A stretch of DNA of 44,251 nucleotides, taken from assembly GCA_009781695.1 (NCBI GenBank), contig WQVH01000013.1:1-44251 (forward strand), read 5' to 3'. Position numbers and translations under genes: made by a program. The notes under the pieces are model-generated. The model had not been told where the DNA came from, ran no database searches, and was given only the letters and a program-made list of their open reading frames with translations. Shown here in pieces: positions 41,910 to 44,251 of this stretch (position 1 is its first letter; each line of letters opens with the position of its first letter). The DNA comes from Oscillospiraceae bacterium. Its GTDB lineage: Bacteria; Bacillota; Clostridia; Oscillospirales; Oscillospiraceae.

Positions 41910-41938
41910 ATTTTACCACAGTGAGATGTAGGTGTCAT
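41910..41938 (-). promoter_or_regulatory. Promoter of the isochorismatase-like gene
   Basis: On the minus strand ATGACA (41933-41938) and TAAAAT (41910-41915) are 17 bases apart, back-to-back with the ribU promoter. Confidence 0.6.
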
Positions 41939-41947
41939 ATTTTTTAT

Positions 41948-41976
41948 TTGACAAGTATACTTTTTGCATGTTAAAA
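41948..41976 (+). promoter_or_regulatory. ribU promoter
   Basis: TTGACA (41948-41953) and TTAAAA (41971-41976) have a 17-base spacer and precede the FMN riboswitch by about 25 bases. Confidence 0.65.
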
Positions 41977-41997
41977 TCTCGGTGTAATTGAATAGTT

Positions 41998-42110
41998 GCG
42001 TCTTCGGGGCAGGGTGAAATCCCCTACCGGCGGTTATAGTCCGCGAGCGAGTATTTGCTGAATTGGTGAAATTCCAATACCGACAGTTATAGTCTGGATG
42101 GGAGAAGATG
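41998..42110 (+). promoter_or_regulatory. FMN riboswitch (RFN element)
   Basis: The sequence follows the RFN consensus closely: TCTTCGGGGCAGGGTGAAAT, CCCTACCGGCGGT, AGTCCGCGAGC, GGTGAAATTCC, ATACCGACAGT, AGTCTGGATGGGAGAAGA. The outer stem TCTTC/GAAGA closes it. It lies in the leader of ribU, so FMN should repress riboflavin uptake. Confidence 0.97.
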
Positions 42111-42196
42111 AGATATTGTGTTTGCACATTATCTATGCTTTGTACGACTGAAGGGCGCTGGCTTTTCGGTTGTATTTTATTTTGGAGGTATGAAAA

Positions 42197-42871
42197 ATGC
42201 AAACTCTGTCTCACTCAAGGTCACAGGAACTGACGAAAAAAATCGCGGTACTCGCAATGCTCTCTGCTGTAGCGTTCATTTTCTCACTCATAAGAATTCC
42301 TACTGTTGCTTTTTTGCGGTATGAACCTAAAGATGTGATCATGGTAATTGGTGGCTTTTTGTATGGGCCGATGGCTGTGATACCGATGTCTATAGTCGTG
42401 TCGTTTGTGGAAATGTTAACGGTCAGCGATACGGGGCCTATAGGGATGATCATGAATATCATCGCAACGTGTTCATATGCATGTACGGCATCGTTTATAT
42501 ATAAAAGATGGAGGACATTCCAAGGTGCGGCTGTGGGTCTCATTCTTGGTATTGTTGTGAATGTTCCGGTTATGCTGTTGTGGAATTATTTTGTAACGCC
42601 TTTCCATATGGGTGTCGCACGTGAAGTGGTCGTGCAGATGCTTGTGCCTGTTTTTCTGCCGTTTAATGTGGTGAAGGGGAGTCTGACTGCTGCAATGACA
42701 ATGATTCTGTATAAGCCTATCCGTAGTGCTTTGGTTAAGTCAAGGCTCATGCCTGTTTCGGCATCGTCGGTTGCGCGGTCGTCGAAGGTCAGTTTTGGGG
42801 TTGTGCTTGTTTCGGCATTTGTGATTATTACTTGTGCGGTGGTTGTGCTTTCGTGGCAGGGGGTTATATAA
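42197..42871 (+). CDS. ribU: Riboflavin ECF transporter S component RibU
   Basis: This 224-residue membrane protein binds riboflavin and works with a shared energy-coupling module (not in the window). Six hydrophobic segments are visible, with FLRYEPKDVIMVIGGFLYGP, the family hallmark, and a NxxVPVMLLWNYFVTPFHMG-type middle. The C-terminal 30 residues after a basic linker form one more hydrophobic helix, longer than usual. GGAGGT is 9 bases before ATG 42197, and the FMN riboswitch confirms the assignment. Confidence 0.96.
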   Translation: MQTLSHSRSQELTKKIAVLAMLSAVAFIFSLIRIPTVAFLRYEPKDVIMVIGGFLYGPMAVIPMSIVVSFVEMLTVSDTGPIGMIMNIIATCSYACTASFIYKRWRTFQGAAVGLILGIVVNVPVMLLWNYFVTPFHMGVAREVVVQMLVPVFLPFNVVKGSLTAAMTMILYKPIRSALVKSRLMPVSASSVARSSKVSFGVVLVSAFVIITCAVVVLSWQGVI

Positions 42872-42931
42872 GGGGTTGTTCTTGCTCTTGTTTGTGATGT
42901 GAAATTTGGAAAAAGGGGACGGCCTGCGGCG

Positions 42932-43180
42932 TATTACTTTTCTGTTTGTGCAGAAAAGTAATCAAAAGACACACTTAGAGGACTCTGTCCTCTAAGAACT
43001 CCCGAGGACGGGGCTCACAAACTCGCTGCGGCTCGAACAAATTGTTCGCCCAGGGACGAGAGACGAAGGACGAGGGGTTTTACGCTGTAGGGTGCGATGT
43101 CCTTCATCGCACCGCCATTTTTCACCAGATCCCTCGCGAGGGATCTGTCAGCGTAGCTGACTGAGGGAGTTAAACTCTGA
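42932..43180. repeat. Cluster of intergenic palindromes
   Basis: Several perfect dyads are stacked here: ATTACTTTTCTG/CAGAAAAGTAAT near 42933-42962, CTTAGAGGAC/GTCCTCTAAG near 42976, GGTGCGATG/CATCGCACC at 43091-43113 (copy 2 of the repeat at 2673), AGATCCCTCGCGAGGGATCT near 43130, and GTCAGC/GCTGAC beside it. No coding sequence is seen between 42872 and 43400. Confidence 0.65.
43087..43113. repeat. Dispersed palindromic repeat, copy 2
   Basis: GTAG then GGTGCGATG and CATCGCACC around a 5-base loop. The reverse complement matches the copy at 2673-2698 except in the loop. Confidence 0.75.
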
Positions 43181-43434
43181 AGCGGTAAACGGCCTGCTGT
43201 GATACGCTCTTCTTTTTCTTAGCGCAATGTTGCATGCTTTTCATTTGATGCTTGTATTATGATATCTTCTTGTTCTTGCTGGGTGGGGATTTTTCTCGAT
43301 CATTGGGGGATTTTTATATTGACATTAACACAATTGGACAGGCTTCGATGAATTGTTGAAAGTATTTCCGTTAGCTCAACCTCGCATCTATGTAAATGTT
43401 TATAGCTGACAATTTCGATGAAACTACTTGTGAA

Positions 43435-43507
43435 GAGCCGTGTGCGTTAGTTGCGCAAGCACGGATTCTGTGAGGGGCAGTTGCTGTGAAGTGGCTACCT
43501 ACTCGAC
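43435..43507 (+). mobile_element. Group II intron 3' end (domains V and VI), degenerate
   Basis: Domain V starts GAGCCGTGTGCG at 43435 and ends GCACGGATTC at 43468, with the catalytic AGC at 43436-43438 and one extra A in the basal stem. Domain VI follows and folds with a bulged A at 43501, seven bases from the 3' end CTCGAC (43502-43507). No reverse transcriptase or other domains are found upstream, so this is a remnant. Confidence 0.7.
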
Positions 43508-43508
43508 C

Positions 43509-43910
43509 GTTTTTTGGTGTGTTATAACACTTTTGCTTATTGGCAACGTCTTTCAGTTTTTATGGAACAACTCATGGTTGTTTGCAGATGCGGTTCCAGA
43601 TGAAGAAATGGCAGTAGTCATTGCTGATACTGTTTTGATAGCAATGGGAGAAAATGGAATTTTAAGTCCAATCCCTTTATCAACTGGAAGATTTTGCACA
43701 ATTGCTCGGGATGTTATAGATTTAGACCCTTCAGAAGTCACATATTTCAGCTATGTTATAGATGCAACTTTTAGTAGATTAAGGCGAGCATGGATTATTA
43801 GAGGAGAATTTCCAGACCCTCCGGAAGGTTATGCCGCTATTATGGGATGGGTTCCAGAAGTTACCATTAGAATGCGAGACGCAAGAATTATAAGCGTCAG
43901 ATTCCGATGA
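43509..43910 (+). pseudogene. NTF2-fold immunity-type protein, 5' end lost
   Basis: About 133 codons are open after the intron 3' end. A hydrophobic helix (VFWCVITLLLIGNVFQFLW) is followed by VPDEEMAVVIADTVLIAMGENGIL, WIIRGEFPDPPEGY and WVPEVTIRMRDARIISVRF. This order (PDEE, IA, GE, WIIxG, PEV/I, DxRI) resembles the Imm-NTF2 immunity family associated with polymorphic toxins. The frame stays open upstream only because it runs through the intron RNA sequence, and no start codon with a ribosome site is evident. The 5' exon was probably lost. The nearby toxin is not seen. Confidence 0.55.
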
Positions 43911-44251
43911 GCATGAAGCTTTCTGAGGAATTAGAGTAATGGTTGCAGCAATGGAAACATTGACGAGAGAGCGCCATTTACTAAAAGGTGTTATGCGGAT
44001 TGCGGACACGCCGAGTGGTTGGTAAAATAAAAGCCAAAGGGGTGAGACTAAATGGGAAAACGAAAAGACATGACCCAGTGCTGCAAAAAGTATAATCATG
44101 CCTATGTTTTGCTTGTGTGAACAGCGTATATCTCGACTTTGACACATGCCGAAAAAAAAAGGAGTCTGCGAATGTTGCGTTGCAACGAATTGCGGACTTT
44201 TCGAGTTGAATAAAAGTTGTAGTAATATTTAAGCATTTTTGACAGCGGCAA
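43911..44251. other. Right-end region without a recognisable gene
   Basis: Only one short frame has a ribosome-site-like sequence: ATG 44052 to TGA 44120 (22 codons) after AAAGGGGTGAG. It could be the broken start of a transposase or a chance frame. I see no RNA gene or clear repeat before the window ends. Confidence 0.35.

Noticed and set aside
42118-42324. Open frame overlapping the FMN riboswitch and ribU
   Set aside because: It is in a different frame from ribU, lacks a ribosome site and is explained by the leader and ribU coding sequence.
44052-44120. A 22-codon frame with a good ribosome site at the right edge
   Set aside because: It is too short to identify, lacks family resemblance, and the flanking DNA shows no clear inverted repeats or transposase.

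Overview
The window looks like a chromosomal segment of an anaerobic Firmicute of the class Clostridia. The reasons are the gene sets: ylxM-ffh-rpsP-khpA-rimM, efp beside a CD1247-type zinc-ribbon protein, a yqeG HAD gene, a short-form S-adenosylhomocysteinase coupled to an SAH deaminase, cobalamin and FMN riboswitches, strong AGGAGG-type ribosome sites and sigma-A-like promoters. No ribosomal RNA, tRNA or CRISPR array is visible. I could not assign a genus from the sequence alone.

Region 1 (1-1.7 kb) holds the end of an ABC exporter: the ATPase C-terminus and its ABC-2 permease. Region 2 (1.8-10.9 kb) is the most notable part. A minus-strand operon encodes a BKACE/DUF849 enzyme, a metal-dependent 'cyclase', a 3-hydroxyacyl-CoA-dehydrogenase-like protein and an SDR. 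Divergent from it, on the plus strand, are the two subunits of a molybdopterin enzyme closely resembling pyrogallol:phloroglucinol transhydroxylase. Read together they make a complete anaerobic route: pyrogallol -> phloroglucinol (transhydroxylase) -> dihydrophloroglucinol (SDR) -> 3-hydroxy-5-oxohexanoate (cyclohydrolase) -> triacetate (dehydrogenase) -> acetoacetate plus acetoacetyl-CoA (BKACE). The transhydroxylase large subunit carries an extra N-terminal SCP2-like domain. The divergent promoter region holds a perfect operator-like palindrome, a tandem repeat over the -35 box, and two mutually exclusive RNA hairpins, one of which would hide the transhydroxylase ribosome site. A uroporphyrinogen-decarboxylase-like gene follows.

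Region 3 (11-20 kb) is housekeeping: CD1247 protein, efp, Xaa-Pro peptidase, yqeG, glyA, nth, a small Cys-rich protein, a YfcE-type phosphodiesterase, a MraY/WecA-family transferase with a coupled membrane protein, and trpS. Region 4 (20-24.6 kb) is a folate operon: folE, an HD hydrolase, folP, a folB-folK fusion and folC, interrupted by a palindromic MITE-like element. An AEC-family carrier follows. Region 5 (25.7-30.7 kb) is the SRP/ribosome-maturation group with trmD detached from rimM by an oppositely oriented trigger-factor-like lipoprotein.

Region 6 (31-40.3 kb) holds the ahcY-mtaD pair and a cobalamin salvage and uptake operon (riboswitch, terminator, cobT, cobU, cobS, a second CobU-like gene, and a BtuF-BtuC-BtuD ABC importer). 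Region 7 (40.3-44.25 kb) has a DUF368 membrane protein, an isochorismatase-like hydrolase, and an FMN riboswitch driving ribU. It is followed by a repeat-rich gene-poor tail with stacked palindromes, the 3' end of a degenerate group II intron, and a 5'-truncated NTF2-fold immunity-type gene.
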